In this document: positions 25,854 to 35,493 of the stretch, in pieces | Layout of the letters: each line of letters starts with the position of its first letter | Numbering within the stretch: the stretch's first letter is position 1 | Source: Lachnospiraceae bacterium | GTDB lineage: Bacteria; Bacillota; Clostridia; Lachnospirales; Lachnospiraceae | Direction of reading: 5' to 3' | Length of the DNA: 64,000 nt | NCBI GenBank assembly: GCA_028689655.1 | Contig: JAQVCT010000005.1 | Location: forward strand, 1-64,000 | Position numbers and translations under genes: made by a program | Notes under the pieces: generated by a model | What the model was told of the DNA's origin: nothing | Seen by the model: only the letters and a program-made list of their open reading frames with translations | The model's database searches: none

Positions 25854-27509
25854 GAAGTATGAGCCTCCTACGAATTCACGCATGATGGAATTTCTGGGGA
25901 TGATGTCACTGCTGATACCCAGGAAATACTCCAGGAATTTCAGTAAACGTTTTGCCTCAAAATATTCCGGTTCTCCCTTATGAATGCCAAATAAAAGGGG
26001 TTCCGCGTACTGCTTCAATGCAGCGATCTCGTAGATCAATGCGGAGTTGAACATGGCATCTGCACTCTCCTGATAGGGGAAAATATTCTCTTCCTCCCCT
26101 CTTCGCACGGAAGGCCACATCTCGATGGTGCGTTTTGCAGAAATGCCACGGGTACGGGCATCACGAACCATGCGCCTAAGCAGTCTTGCGTCCGTGGTAG
26201 GAATACGGTTATGTTCATCCACATTCAGCGTAGTCAGTGCACTGATATAGATCTTATATTTACTTTCCACAGGCAGGGCATAGGACATCTTGTCATTCAG
26301 TCCATGGATTCCTTCTATTACTAATACATCCTCTTCCCCAAGTCGTTTTACATTGCCTTTATACTCTCTTATCCCTGTCTTGAAGTTAAAGCTGGGGAGT
26401 TCCACTTCTTTTCCCGCCAGGAGATCGGACATATCACGATTGAATTGTTCCACGTCGATGGCTTCCAGACACTCAAAATTATAATCTCCCTTTTCATCTC
26501 TCGGTGTTTTGTCACGATTTACAAAATAATCATCGATTCCAATGGGATGTGGCACCAAACCCAGGGTTTGTAACTGAATGGACAGCCTGTGCGAAAAAGA
26601 GGTCTTTCCGGAGGAGGATGGTCCCGCGATCATGACAAATTTGATACCTCCACGTTTCATGATATCTTTGGCGATCTCGCTGATTCTTCTCTCCTGGAGT
26701 GCTTCCTGCACCAATACCATCTCCGTGGCACGCCCTGCACATATCTCGTTATTCAGATCGCCCACGGTATCGATCTTCGTCCTGATGCCCCACTCTGTTG
26801 TCCTTTGTAAGGTATTGAATAACTTTTCTCTGGGCACAAATGGATTGATTGTGGTAGGTTCCTTTTTATTTGGAAGCAGGAGCATAAAGCCGCCCTCATA
26901 GGGAATCAAATCAAAATATTGCACATAATCTGCACTGGGCAGCATATACCCATAGAAATAATCGTAAAATCCTTCCAGCTCATACACATTGATGGTAGAA
27001 CTCCTTCGATAGCGGAACAGCTTCACCTTATCCTTCATGCCGTGCTTCTCGAAAAGCCTGATTGCTTCTTCAATATGATAATTCCGTTTAAAAATTGGTG
27101 TCTTTGCATCAATCAATTCCTGCATTCTCACCTTCACGCGATCCACCAGGTCCTGATCAATGACAAAATCTCCATGTCCACTACAATATAAGCCGTCTGC
27201 AATGGCAAACTCCACCTTGATCTTATCTATCTTATGAGAGCCCACCACGTCATGAATGGCTTTGGTCATCACCATGATGGCGGTTCGTGAATAAGTCTTG
27301 TGACCAATAGAATCTCTCTTCGTCACAAAAGAAAGCTTACAATCTTTCTTCACTGTCTTCATCAATTCACATATTTTGTTGTCCACGATAACTGCTGCAA
27401 TCAGTCCATCATATTGTTCCTGATAATCAGCAACTATTGCTTCAAACGTAGTTCCTTTTTCCACCCGTATTTCTTTTCCATCTATTGTAACTGTTACCTG
27501 ATTACTCAT
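25845..27509 (-). CDS. TGS-domain nucleoside (uridine) kinase
   Basis: About 554 residues. The N-terminal TGS domain and the following threonyl-tRNA-synthetase-like second domain (about 1-240) are fused to a phosphoribulokinase/uridine kinase domain: Walker A AGPSSSGKTS near residue 292, IDDYFVNRDKTPRDEKGDYNFE, and VIEGIHGLN. Fusions of this form are common in Clostridia and usually annotated as nucleoside kinase. Substrate uridine or cytidine is assumed from the kinase domain. The ATG at 27509 is preceded by GGGAG; another ATG lies 6 nt earlier. The last residues (YFHV) lie within an inverted repeat shared with downstream DNA. Confidence 0.88.
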   Translation of the reverse strand: MSNQVTVTIDGKEIRVEKGTTFEAIVADYQEQYDGLIAAVIVDNKICELMKTVKKDCKLSFVTKRDSIGHKTYSRTAIMVMTKAIHDVVGSHKIDKIKVEFAIADGLYCSGHGDFVIDQDLVDRVKVRMQELIDAKTPIFKRNYHIEEAIRLFEKHGMKDKVKLFRYRRSSTINVYELEGFYDYFYGYMLPSADYVQYFDLIPYEGGFMLLLPNKKEPTTINPFVPREKLFNTLQRTTEWGIRTKIDTVGDLNNEICAGRATEMVLVQEALQERRISEIAKDIMKRGGIKFVMIAGPSSSGKTSFSHRLSIQLQTLGLVPHPIGIDDYFVNRDKTPRDEKGDYNFECLEAIDVEQFNRDMSDLLAGKEVELPSFNFKTGIREYKGNVKRLGEEDVLVIEGIHGLNDKMSYALPVESKYKIYISALTTLNVDEHNRIPTTDARLLRRMVRDARTRGISAKRTIEMWPSVRRGEEENIFPYQESADAMFNSALIYEIAALKQYAEPLLFGIHKGEPEYFEAKRLLKFLEYFLGISSDIIPRNSIMREFVGGSYFHV

Positions 27510-27548
27510 CTGCATTGCTCCCGTCCATTTTCTGTCTATTTTACCTAT

Positions 27549-28331
27549 CTATATATCCTTTATGGGATTCTCTTCATGGATATCTGCTCTCGCAAGCTCT
27601 GGCATCTCCCTGTGAAAAAATTCATTCATATAGGGACTGAATATCTGCTCCAGACCATAATGTCCCGCATCAATGATAGTGAGCCCCTGCTCCAGGGCAT
27701 CCAACGCTTCATGGTGTTTAATATCACCCGTTATTAATACATCCACATTCGCCTGCAACGCGGATACGATCATGTCTCCGCCTGCTCCCGGTGAGATTGC
27801 TGCCGTCTCCAGTGTGGCATCCAGATCACCATAGACTCTCACATGCGCTAACTGAAAGATCTGTTTGATATACTCCGCACATTCCTCCAGAGACATGATA
27901 CGGGGCAGCTTCCCATATCTTCCGATTCCCTCATTGGAAATCTCATCCTCATAGGTCACGTCCAATACTCTTCTGCTTTGGAGATTGATCTCATCCGCCG
28001 CCTCATCCGCCATGCCCATAATGTCAAAGTTCGTATGCATGGCATAATAGCTGATGTCACTCTGCAATAATTTTACGATTCTGCGACCGATAAAGTCTTC
28101 ATTGGTCACCCGTTTCACAGATTTGAATAACAGCGGGTGATGGGTGATCAGCATATCCACCTTCTGGCTCACTGCCTGCTTGATCACATCCTCAGTGGCA
28201 TCCACTGCCACAGCGATCTTTCTTACTTCCTTGTCATTTCTTCCCACCAGCAGACCAACATTATCCCAGTCCTCCGCAAAAGATGGTGGGGAAAGTTCTT
28301 CTAATTTCTGAATAATATCCTGACATTTCAC
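27549..28331 (-). CDS. Nif3-like dinuclear metal centre protein
   Basis: About 260 residues. NIF3 family (YqfO/YbgI). Metal-site motifs are visible: DNVGLLVGR, LITHHPLLFKS, HTNFD, ISPGAGGDM, ITGDIKHHEALDA and DAGHYGLEQI. The family forms ring-shaped hexamers with two metal ions per subunit; its reaction is unsettled. I set the start at a GTG (28331), because GAAGGAGG lies 9 nt upstream and the first residues VKCQDIIQKLEEL match the family start; an ATG 21 nt earlier overlaps this ribosome binding site. It is part of the dgt-dnaG-rpoD-trmK-nif3 series, an order typical of Firmicutes. Confidence 0.92.
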   Translation of the reverse strand: MKCQDIIQKLEELSPPSFAEDWDNVGLLVGRNDKEVRKIAVAVDATEDVIKQAVSQKVDMLITHHPLLFKSVKRVTNEDFIGRRIVKLLQSDISYYAMHTNFDIMGMADEAADEINLQSRRVLDVTYEDEISNEGIGRYGKLPRIMSLEECAEYIKQIFQLAHVRVYGDLDATLETAAISPGAGGDMIVSALQANVDVLITGDIKHHEALDALEQGLTIIDAGHYGLEQIFSPYMNEFFHREMPELARADIHEENPIKDI

Positions 28332-28425
28332 AAGGCGGATCCTCCTTCTCATATGGCATGTCTATTTTCTATCTGTTTCTAATATTCCTCTTTTTCTGCT
28401 ATTCTCCCGGGTGCACTTTTACACA

Positions 28426-29256
28426 CTATGAGATGAGCATGCAGGTATCTTCCAGTCTCTTCTGCTCTTTTTCCAACTCTGACAGGCGTATTTTTTGCTT
28501 TTCTGTCTGTTGATCTACATTTGTTAAGTTAAGAATTAATTTTTTATTTTTATCTTTCTGATATTGTAGAAAATCCTTTAAAACAGGATGTTTTTTTAGA
28601 ATCAAAATCTTTCCATAGACATTGAAGATCTCCTGCAAATATTCTTTCCCCATATGAAATTCTGTGGCTCTATTCCCAACCTCTTCCATAGCTGTCCCAG
28701 TGATCCTATTATCCTCAACACCCTCCACATCTATATGACTGTGATGATTCCTTACAGATAATTTATTTTCTGGCCATTCTTCCCTGGGAATTGCCCGCAT
28801 GATCGGATAATACTTACCCTCTTCATATACCATATGTTCATCCACGATTTCATAGCCTATGGTAGGCAAATAGCCACGTACCAGATAAATCTCTGATTGT
28901 GGCTGTAGGATAAGTTCCTTCATATATGATATTTTCTCTATGCCTTCCGTTAAGATTCGCATCGTCAATCTGCCGCCCATGCCTGCACAGATCAAGGTAT
29001 CCGCTTCTTCTGACCGTAGATTCTGCGTCCCATTGGATAGTCTTGTCTCTATGTAAGACTGTAAGTTATGCGCTGCGATATGCATCTTTGCCCTCTGCAG
29101 TGGACCTTCATTCACATCCATTGCGATGACTCTCTGTGCTTTTCCCGACTCTATCAGATAGATTGAGACATATCCATGATCGCACCCGATATCTGCCACC
29201 CTGTTACCCGCTGACACCATATCGGCTACTGCCTGTAATCTTTTTGATAATTCCAT
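28426..29256 (-). CDS. trmK: tRNA (adenine(22)-N(1))-methyltransferase TrmK
   Basis: 276 residues. Rossmann-type methyltransferase with the S-adenosylmethionine motif VADIGCDHGYVSIYL (about residues 18-32), DVNEGPLQRA, and the family motif DTLICAGMGGRLTMRIL. It methylates N1 of A22 in bacterial tRNA. A C-terminal coiled coil (LTNVDQQTEKQKIRLSELEKEQ) is typical of the family. It starts one base after the rpoD stop, and rpoD-trmK-nif3 is the standard Firmicute order. Confidence 0.93.
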   Translation of the reverse strand: MELSKRLQAVADMVSAGNRVADIGCDHGYVSIYLIESGKAQRVIAMDVNEGPLQRAKMHIAAHNLQSYIETRLSNGTQNLRSEEADTLICAGMGGRLTMRILTEGIEKISYMKELILQPQSEIYLVRGYLPTIGYEIVDEHMVYEEGKYYPIMRAIPREEWPENKLSVRNHHSHIDVEGVEDNRITGTAMEEVGNRATEFHMGKEYLQEIFNVYGKILILKKHPVLKDFLQYQKDKNKKLILNLTNVDQQTEKQKIRLSELEKEQKRLEDTCMLIS

Positions 29257-29257
29257 A

Positions 29258-30367
29258 TTAATCCAAATAATCCTTTAATTTACGACTTCTGCTGGGGTGT
29301 CTCAGTTTTCGAAGCGCTTTTGCCTCAATCTGACGGATGCGCTCACGGGTGACGTTGAACTCTTTTCCTACCTCTTCCAGTGTCCTCGCACGTCCATCAT
29401 CCAGGCCAAAACGCAGTCTCAGCACTTTTTGTTCACGTTCTGTCAAAGTGCCAAGTACCTCCACCAACTGCTCTTTCAAGAGCGTGAATGCGGCCGCATC
29501 CGCCGGTACAGGAACATTGTCATCCTGGATAAAGTCTCCCAGATGGCTGTCTTCCTCCTCACCGATAGGTGTCTCCAGAGATACCGGTTCCTGTGAGATC
29601 TTCAAAATCTCGCGCACTCTCTCCACTGGCAGATTCATTTCTTTTGCAATCTCCTCCGGCAGGGGCTCTCTTCCCAGTTCCTGCAACAACTGTCTGCTGA
29701 CACGGATCAGCTTATTGATGGTCTCCACCATATGAACCGGAATACGAATGGTACGTGCCTGATCAGCAATAGCCCTGGTGATTGCCTGACGAATCCACCA
29801 GGTAGCGTAAGTGGAGAATTTGAATCCTTTTCGGTAATCGAATTTCTCCACCGCTTTGATCAGACCCAGATTTCCTTCCTGAATCAGATCCAGGAACAGC
29901 ATTCCTCTTCCCACGTATCTCTTGGCAATGCTCACCACCAGACGCAGATTCGCCTCAGCCAGTCTCTTTTTGGCTTCCTCGTCACCTAACTCCAGTCTCT
30001 TTGCCAGATCGATTTCTTCCTCCGCAGTCAGAAGGGGAACTTTTCCGATTTCTTTCAGATACATTCTTACAGGATCTTCAATATTGATACCTTCTGGAAC
30101 TGAAAGGTCAATTTTCTCCACATCTACTTCGTCTTCCTCGCTGATGATGATCTCTTCATCTTCCTCTTCATCGTCAGTGATGCGAAGTACATCAACATTA
30201 TTTTTTTCCAATGTTTCCAATATCCGGTCGAGCTGATCCTCTTCCAACTGAATTTCGCTGAAAAAGTCGTTTACTTCCTGATATTCCAAAACATTCTTTT
30301 TCTTCTTTGCAAGAATGAGAAGTTCTTTTAATCTCTCATCAAATTTTGCCTGTAAATTTTCGTCCAT
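29258..30367 (-). CDS. rpoD: RNA polymerase primary sigma factor
   Basis: 369 residues. This is the housekeeping sigma-70 factor (SigA). Region 1.1-like N-terminus, an acidic stretch ([18 protein letters not shown], near 75-95), region 2 with [31 protein letters not shown] and [13 protein letters not shown], region 3 ([13 protein letters not shown]) and region 4 with [11 protein letters not shown] and [21 protein letters not shown]. It lies between dnaG and trmK, the classical macromolecular-synthesis arrangement. The length is that of Clostridial SigA. Confidence 0.98.
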   Translation of the reverse strand: MDENLQAKFDERLKELLILAKKKKNVLEYQEVNDFFSEIQLEEDQLDRILETLEKNNVDVLRITDDEEEDEEIIISEEDEVDVEKIDLSVPEGINIEDPVRMYLKEIGKVPLLTAEEEIDLAKRLELGDEEAKKRLAEANLRLVVSIAKRYVGRGMLFLDLIQEGNLGLIKAVEKFDYRKGFKFSTYATWWIRQAITRAIADQARTIRIPVHMVETINKLIRVSRQLLQELGREPLPEEIAKEMNLPVERVREILKISQEPVSLETPIGEEEDSHLGDFIQDDNVPVPADAAAFTLLKEQLVEVLGTLTEREQKVLRLRFGLDDGRARTLEEVGKEFNVTRERIRQIEAKALRKLRHPSRSRKLKDYLD

Positions 30368-30414
30368 TATTTGTCCATCCTTCCAAACGTTCTGACTCTT
30401 CTTTATTTTTATCC

Positions 30415-32187
30415 TTATTCCAGATAAATATGCGTTTTGCTTAATTCTTCCAACGCTTTTTTCCCTTGAATCACCTTTTCCAGTGCACTTACATCTGATC
30501 CCAGATTCTGACTGGCTGTCTCATAGCTATTGGTTTTCACATTCATCACGATGTCGTGAAACGCTTTCTCCCGCTCCTGCCTGGTCTCCAATTGTTCTAA
30601 CTTTGTATTGAAAAGAGAGGCAACTTCCTTCTGCTCCTCCTCGTCCGTGAACATACTGATGATTGCCGCAGGATTCATGCGTTCTTCCGCCAGATCCTGG
30701 AACAGCCGGTTTGCCACCTTATGATACAATTCCGTGGTAAAATCCTCCGGTGTAATATACTGCCTGATAGATTGATACAGCTTTGGCTCTTCCACCAGCC
30801 AGGTCAGGAGCAGCCTCTGTGTTCTCATCATTGCATCCTTTGGTGTGCTCTTGCTCTGTATTCCCGACTTCGGTCTTACCGCCTCCGATACCAGACCGGT
30901 CCGTGCCGCATATCTGACCACCAGTTTTCTCAGGTTCTCAAATCCAATATGATATTTATCTGCAACGGCTTCTATGTAATTATCCCGTTCCACTTCCTCC
31001 TCGAACTCACAGAGTTTTCTGGCTATCTCATTGTGGAACTTTGTCTTGCTCTCCGGATCCTTCAGATTAAAATTACGCTCTAGCATCCGAATGGAGAAAA
31101 AGAAACTGTTCTCCGCCTGGTCGATTCTTTTCTGAAATTCTTCTACCCCCATATTTTTGATAAATTCATCCGGATCTTTATAGGGCTGCATATTAATCAC
31201 TTTTCCCGAAAGACCGGCTTCCTTTAGAATCGGCATAGCACGAAGTGCTGCTTTGATACCTGCCTCATCACTGTCATAGGTCAGCAGTACTTCCTCTGTA
31301 TAGCGGCTTAAGAGACTTGCTTGTCCCGATGTGAACGCTGTTCCCAGGGATGCTACTGCCTGATTGAATCCAGCCTGATGCATGGCAATGACATCCATGT
31401 AGCCTTCACATAAGATAATATTATTTTTCCTGGATGTTCTGGCGAAATTCAATCCATAGAGATTTCGGCTCTTGTCAAATATGGGAGTCTCCGGTGAATT
31501 TAGATATTTCGGCTTTCCATCTCCCATGACTCGTCCACCGAAACCAATCACCCGATGATTGATATCCTGAATGGGGAACATCACCCTGTTCCAGAACTTG
31601 TCATACATACCGTGCTGCTCGTCCACATTTGCCAGGCCTGCCTCACGGATGATATCCTCTCTGTATCCTTTTTGTTTCAAATATTTGATGAGATCGTCAC
31701 TGTATTTCAGAGAAAACCCCAATCCAAACTGTTTGATGGTCTCCTCAGATAATTTGCGATCCTGCAAATATTGATGCCCTATGGCCCCCTGTTGCGTTCG
31801 CAGCTGATAAAAATAGTATTTTGCTGCCTCTTTATTGATCTCCAGGAGCTGTGCTCTTCTGCTTTCCTTCTTTTTGGCTTCCTCAGAATACTCCACTTCC
31901 GGAAGGGTCACACCCGCTCTGTCCGCCAGATGTTTGATTGCCTCTCCAAACGTATAGTTCTCGTACTCCATGATAAAGGTAAATACATTTCCACCCGCGC
32001 CACATCCAAAGCAGTAATACATCTGTTTATTGGCACTGACCGAAAAGGATGGAGATTTTTCGTTGTGAAAGGGGCACAATCCAAAATAATTACTTCCCTT
32101 TTTCTGTAAACGAACATATCCTGATACTATATCTACAATATCGTTTTTTTGTCGTATTTCCTCTACGACTTCCTCTGGATAATACAT
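30415..32187 (-). CDS. dnaG: DNA primase
   Basis: 590 residues. It makes RNA primers at the replication fork. The N-terminal CHC2 zinc finger ([13 protein letters not shown] to [10 protein letters not shown], about residues 38-66) is followed by the TOPRIM catalytic fold ([18 protein letters not shown], then [17 protein letters not shown]) and a C-terminal helicase-interaction domain. The gene is followed by rpoD after 47 nt and preceded by the dGTPase gene. Confidence 0.98.
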   Translation of the reverse strand: MYYPEEVVEEIRQKNDIVDIVSGYVRLQKKGSNYFGLCPFHNEKSPSFSVSANKQMYYCFGCGAGGNVFTFIMEYENYTFGEAIKHLADRAGVTLPEVEYSEEAKKKESRRAQLLEINKEAAKYYFYQLRTQQGAIGHQYLQDRKLSEETIKQFGLGFSLKYSDDLIKYLKQKGYREDIIREAGLANVDEQHGMYDKFWNRVMFPIQDINHRVIGFGGRVMGDGKPKYLNSPETPIFDKSRNLYGLNFARTSRKNNIILCEGYMDVIAMHQAGFNQAVASLGTAFTSGQASLLSRYTEEVLLTYDSDEAGIKAALRAMPILKEAGLSGKVINMQPYKDPDEFIKNMGVEEFQKRIDQAENSFFFSIRMLERNFNLKDPESKTKFHNEIARKLCEFEEEVERDNYIEAVADKYHIGFENLRKLVVRYAARTGLVSEAVRPKSGIQSKSTPKDAMMRTQRLLLTWLVEEPKLYQSIRQYITPEDFTTELYHKVANRLFQDLAEERMNPAAIISMFTDEEEQKEVASLFNTKLEQLETRQEREKAFHDIVMNVKTNSYETASQNLGSDVSALEKVIQGKKALEELSKTHIYLE

Positions 32188-32197
32188 GTTAATCCTT

Positions 32198-33208
32198 TCA
32201 ATACCGATCCCATGATTTTGGAATATAGATTTCTTCGTACATAGCGATTGCGAAACGATCCGTCATGGATGCCAGATAATCACATACAATGCGCTCTTTG
32301 TGCTCACCGCGTTCCTCCATCAGCAGGAGCAGATCCCGTGGCAGCAGATCGATGTGTTTCATATAATATTCATATAAGGTCTCCATCAGCGTCTCGGCTT
32401 TTCCTTCCTCGCTCTTCGCATCCGGATTTGTATATACACGCTCAAACATAAAGGCTCTCAAATCTTTCATTGCCCTTGCCACTTCACCTGACATGTTAAT
32501 ATCATCCTTGCCTGTACTGTTGGTGACAATATCATGGATAAAATGATCCAGCCGCTCCCCCGTAGTATAGCCAATGATACCCCCTATTTCCCGGGGTACA
32601 TCGCCCTCCTTCAGGATATTTGCGCGGATGGCATCATCCATATCGTGATGAATATAGGCGATCTTATCAGATAATCTGACGATTCTTCCCTCCAGGGTAC
32701 AGGGCATTCCCTCTGTCTGGTGATTCCGTATCCCATCCCGCACTTCATAGGTCAGGTTCAGACCCTGTAAGCCTTTTTCCAGCACTTCCACGGTTCTGAC
32801 ACTTTGCTCACTGTGCTTGAATCCATAGGGACACACCTTGTTCAGTGCTCTTTCCCCTGCATGACCAAAAGGAGTATGCCCCAGATCATGCCCCAGCGCG
32901 ATCGCCTCCACGAGATCTTCGTTCATACGCAATGCCTTTGCGATGGTTCTGGCATTCTGTGATACCTCCAGGGTATGTGTCAGTCTGGTTCGGTAATGAT
33001 CACCCTCCGGAGTGAGAAAGACCTGTGTCTTATCTTTCAACCTGCGAAATGACTTGCTATGTAGGATTCGATCTCTGTCACGCTGAAAAACTGGTCGAAT
33101 GTCACACTGTTCTTCCTCTTTTTCACGTCCTTTTGAGTTCATGCTAAGGGTCGCATACGGACTCAGATACTCTTTTTCTCTCTTTTCCAAATCTTCACGA
33201 ATAGACAT
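32198..33208 (-). CDS. dgt: Deoxyguanosinetriphosphate triphosphohydrolase-like protein
   Basis: 336 residues, HD superfamily. It hydrolyses dNTPs (classically dGTP) to nucleoside and triphosphate. The motifs RLTHTLEVSQNARTIAKALR and ALGHDLGHTPFGHAGE carry the HD metal site, followed by NHQTEGMPCTLEGRIVRLSDKIAYIHHDMDDA. The length matches the short Gram-positive type. It is first in the dgt-dnaG-rpoD series, 10 nt upstream of dnaG. The true substrate in this branch may be broader than dGTP. Confidence 0.93.
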   Translation of the reverse strand: MSIREDLEKREKEYLSPYATLSMNSKGREKEEEQCDIRPVFQRDRDRILHSKSFRRLKDKTQVFLTPEGDHYRTRLTHTLEVSQNARTIAKALRMNEDLVEAIALGHDLGHTPFGHAGERALNKVCPYGFKHSEQSVRTVEVLEKGLQGLNLTYEVRDGIRNHQTEGMPCTLEGRIVRLSDKIAYIHHDMDDAIRANILKEGDVPREIGGIIGYTTGERLDHFIHDIVTNSTGKDDINMSGEVARAMKDLRAFMFERVYTNPDAKSEEGKAETLMETLYEYYMKHIDLLPRDLLLLMEERGEHKERIVCDYLASMTDRFAIAMYEEIYIPKSWDRY

Positions 33209-33282
33209 TATAGGTATCCTCCTATTTTATATATTCGGTGTACGCTCTGGAATTCCTCTTTTTTTATGGTTTTTTATGATTT

Positions 33283-33990
33283 TTACATGCTCAGGAGATT
33301 TACCACCACAGGCACTAAGATCACGGTCATGATCCCCGTGACTACAATTGCCAGAGAGCTCATGGCTGCCTGTACTTCACCCATCTCTATTGCCTTGGAA
33401 GTTCCCACTGCATGGGAAGCTGTCCCCAGGGCAAGTCCCTGTGCTGCCGGCTCCGTTACCCCTATAAGTTTCAGTATGGTAGGTCCCAGAACTGCTCCGG
33501 TGATACCTGCCACTACCACTCCGATTACTGTGATGGCTGAGATGCCCTGTATTTCATTACAGATTCCCAGTGCAATGGGTGTTGTGACAGATTTGGGCAG
33601 GAATGAGTACACCAGCGGCTGGTCTACCTTCAGTAATATGGCAACTCCTACGATAATCCCTGCATGAGCCAGACATCCACACACGGTTCCTGCAATAACA
33701 GCTGTTATGTTTTCTTTTAACACCTGTACCTGGCGGTATAGAGGCACTGCCAGACAGACCGTTGCCGGGGTCAGGAAGTAGGTAATATATTTCGCACCAT
33801 AATCATAGGTCTCATAATCAATATGGAATATGAGCAGCACCGGAATAATGAGCAGCATGGAGATGAGCAGTGGATTCAACACTGGATAATTCCATTTTTT
33901 CTTGCAGAAGCATCCGATCCAGTATGCAAAAACACTGATTGCTACGCCAAAATATACGGAGTCTTTAAGTATTTCATTTATCATTTTCAT
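33283..33990 (-). CDS. lrgB: LrgB-family membrane protein
   Basis: About 235 residues with six or more membrane segments. The LrgB/CidB pattern is clear: LLKVDQPLVYSFLPKSVTTPIAL and GLALGTASHAVGTSKAIEMGEVQAAMSSLAIV. With LrgA upstream it forms the pair linked to murein hydrolase export control and, in some species, pyruvate uptake. The ATG at 33990 (AAAGG upstream) is favoured over a TTG two codons earlier. No LytTR regulator gene is adjacent. Confidence 0.9.
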   Translation of the reverse strand: MKMINEILKDSVYFGVAISVFAYWIGCFCKKKWNYPVLNPLLISMLLIIPVLLIFHIDYETYDYGAKYITYFLTPATVCLAVPLYRQVQVLKENITAVIAGTVCGCLAHAGIIVGVAILLKVDQPLVYSFLPKSVTTPIALGICNEIQGISAITVIGVVVAGITGAVLGPTILKLIGVTEPAAQGLALGTASHAVGTSKAIEMGEVQAAMSSLAIVVTGIMTVILVPVVVNLLSM

Positions 33991-34023
33991 ATCCAAACCT
34001 TTCTACCTTTTTCATACCTGTCT

Positions 34024-34383
34024 TTATTCCTTCCTCTTTTTCTTGCGGCATATGATGCACTGAGACACCAGTCCTGTCACAATGGTCACCACAATGGTGG
34101 ATAGAAAAGTCATCAATATGATTGCCAGAATATTGCCCTTCATGAGATCCATGGAGGTGATCAGGCTGACACTGGGAGATATGAATAGTATGGGCATAAT
34201 GAGGAGAAAGAAATCTGCCGTTTCCTGGATCTGTTCTAACTTGATTACTTTCAGCATCAACAACGCAAATAATAGAAGCAGACCATATACGCTTGCCGGT
34301 ACCGGGAGCGGCAGCAACATGTATAAAAGTTCTCCTGCAAAACTGATTCCTGCGATGATTCCCATCTGCACTACATATTTCAT
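34024..34383 (-). CDS. lrgA: LrgA/CidA-family holin-like protein
   Basis: 119 residues, four predicted membrane segments, and a basic C-terminus (CRKKKRKE). The LrgA motifs GELLYMLLPLPVPASVYGLLLLFALLMLKVIKLEQIQETADFFLLIMPILFI are divided over the first three segments. Such proteins are holin-like and work with LrgB, whose gene follows 33 nt downstream. A GGCAAGGAAATTTAA element precedes the ATG. Confidence 0.9.
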   Translation of the reverse strand: MKYVVQMGIIAGISFAGELLYMLLPLPVPASVYGLLLLFALLMLKVIKLEQIQETADFFLLIMPILFISPSVSLITSMDLMKGNILAIILMTFLSTIVVTIVTGLVSQCIICRKKKRKE

Positions 34384-34472
34384 TTAAATTTCCTTGCCTT
34401 TCTGACTTGTTATTCGGGTCTTGTTATTTTGTTTCATTATAAATCTTTAAATCATAAAATTCTGCCCTGTTG

Positions 34473-35369
34473 TTATCTGCAGATCTCATAGATAAATTCC
34501 GCGTTCTGATCCATAGCATCATAAGCGGTCTTAAATGGCGACATCTGGAATACATGCCACATCCCTTTATAGATCTCGATCTCCACCGGTACATTTGCTT
34601 TCAGCATAGCCTTGTACAGCATGGTGGAATCATTTAGCAGGATCTCATTATCTCCCACCTGGATATGCGTTCTGGGAAATCCCCGAAAATCTCCATATAA
34701 AGGCGATATAAACGGATTGGTCAGTTCTTCCCCCTCCGCGTAAGATTTCGTAGCTAATTCCAGATACTCCGCATCCAACACCGGATCAAGGCTTGCCCTG
34801 GTCTCGTGGGATTTTCCTTTTGTCAACAGATCCGTCCATGGAGACATCAATACCAGCCCTTTCGGAATCAGTCGTTCTTCTCGTTTCAGACAATGAACCA
34901 GACAGAGTGCCAGATTGCCCCCTGCAGAATCACCTGCCACGATCACATTTCTGGCGCCATACCCTAATAGCATGAGGTAATCCCATGCTTTCACCGCATC
35001 CTCCAGTGCCGCTGGATAAGGATGTTCCGGTGATAATCGATAATCAAAGCAAAGGACGTCCATGGAAGTGGTTGCCGCAAGCTTCGTGGTAAGTGTTCTG
35101 GCATACATACTGCTGCCTGTCATATATCCGCCTCCATGACAGTATAGGATCACATATTTTTTCATATGGGAGCGATTCACACCCACCCATTCCGCATACA
35201 TTCCCTGTATATTGATACTCCTGATATCTATCTCTTTCTGTTTTCCCCAGATAGCCCCCAGATTGTCCTGATTCTGTCTCTGTTTCTCAAGATTCTGGTT
35301 CTCCACCACACTATGTACCTTTTTGATTACATTCATAAGATTCTGATTCTTTTTCGATGATAACGCCAT
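34473..35369 (-). CDS. Alpha/beta hydrolase (hormone-sensitive lipase family esterase)
   Basis: 298 residues. The oxyanion-hole motif HGGGYMTGS (about residue 85), nucleophile GDSAGGNLAL (about residue 155), acid in the QVGDNEILLND region and the His in GMWHVFQ give the catalytic set of the hormone-sensitive lipase family. It is probably cytoplasmic, with no signal peptide. I chose the ATG at 35369; the longer open frame upstream encodes a hydrophobic stretch across the divergent promoter region. It is divergent from an acyltransferase-like gene, so the two may act on the same ester, a guess from layout. Confidence 0.88.
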   Translation of the reverse strand: MALSSKKNQNLMNVIKKVHSVVENQNLEKQRQNQDNLGAIWGKQKEIDIRSINIQGMYAEWVGVNRSHMKKYVILYCHGGGYMTGSSMYARTLTTKLAATTSMDVLCFDYRLSPEHPYPAALEDAVKAWDYLMLLGYGARNVIVAGDSAGGNLALCLVHCLKREERLIPKGLVLMSPWTDLLTKGKSHETRASLDPVLDAEYLELATKSYAEGEELTNPFISPLYGDFRGFPRTHIQVGDNEILLNDSTMLYKAMLKANVPVEIEIYKGMWHVFQMSPFKTAYDAMDQNAEFIYEICR

Positions 35370-35493
35370 AGGTTTCCTTTCTTTGTTGCTATCCTGTAAA
35401 GATATGGATATAATAAATACGAACAGTATCTTACTTATGATAACTTCTTTTACAATAAAAATCAATTTGAAATGAATGATTTCAGGAGACCTG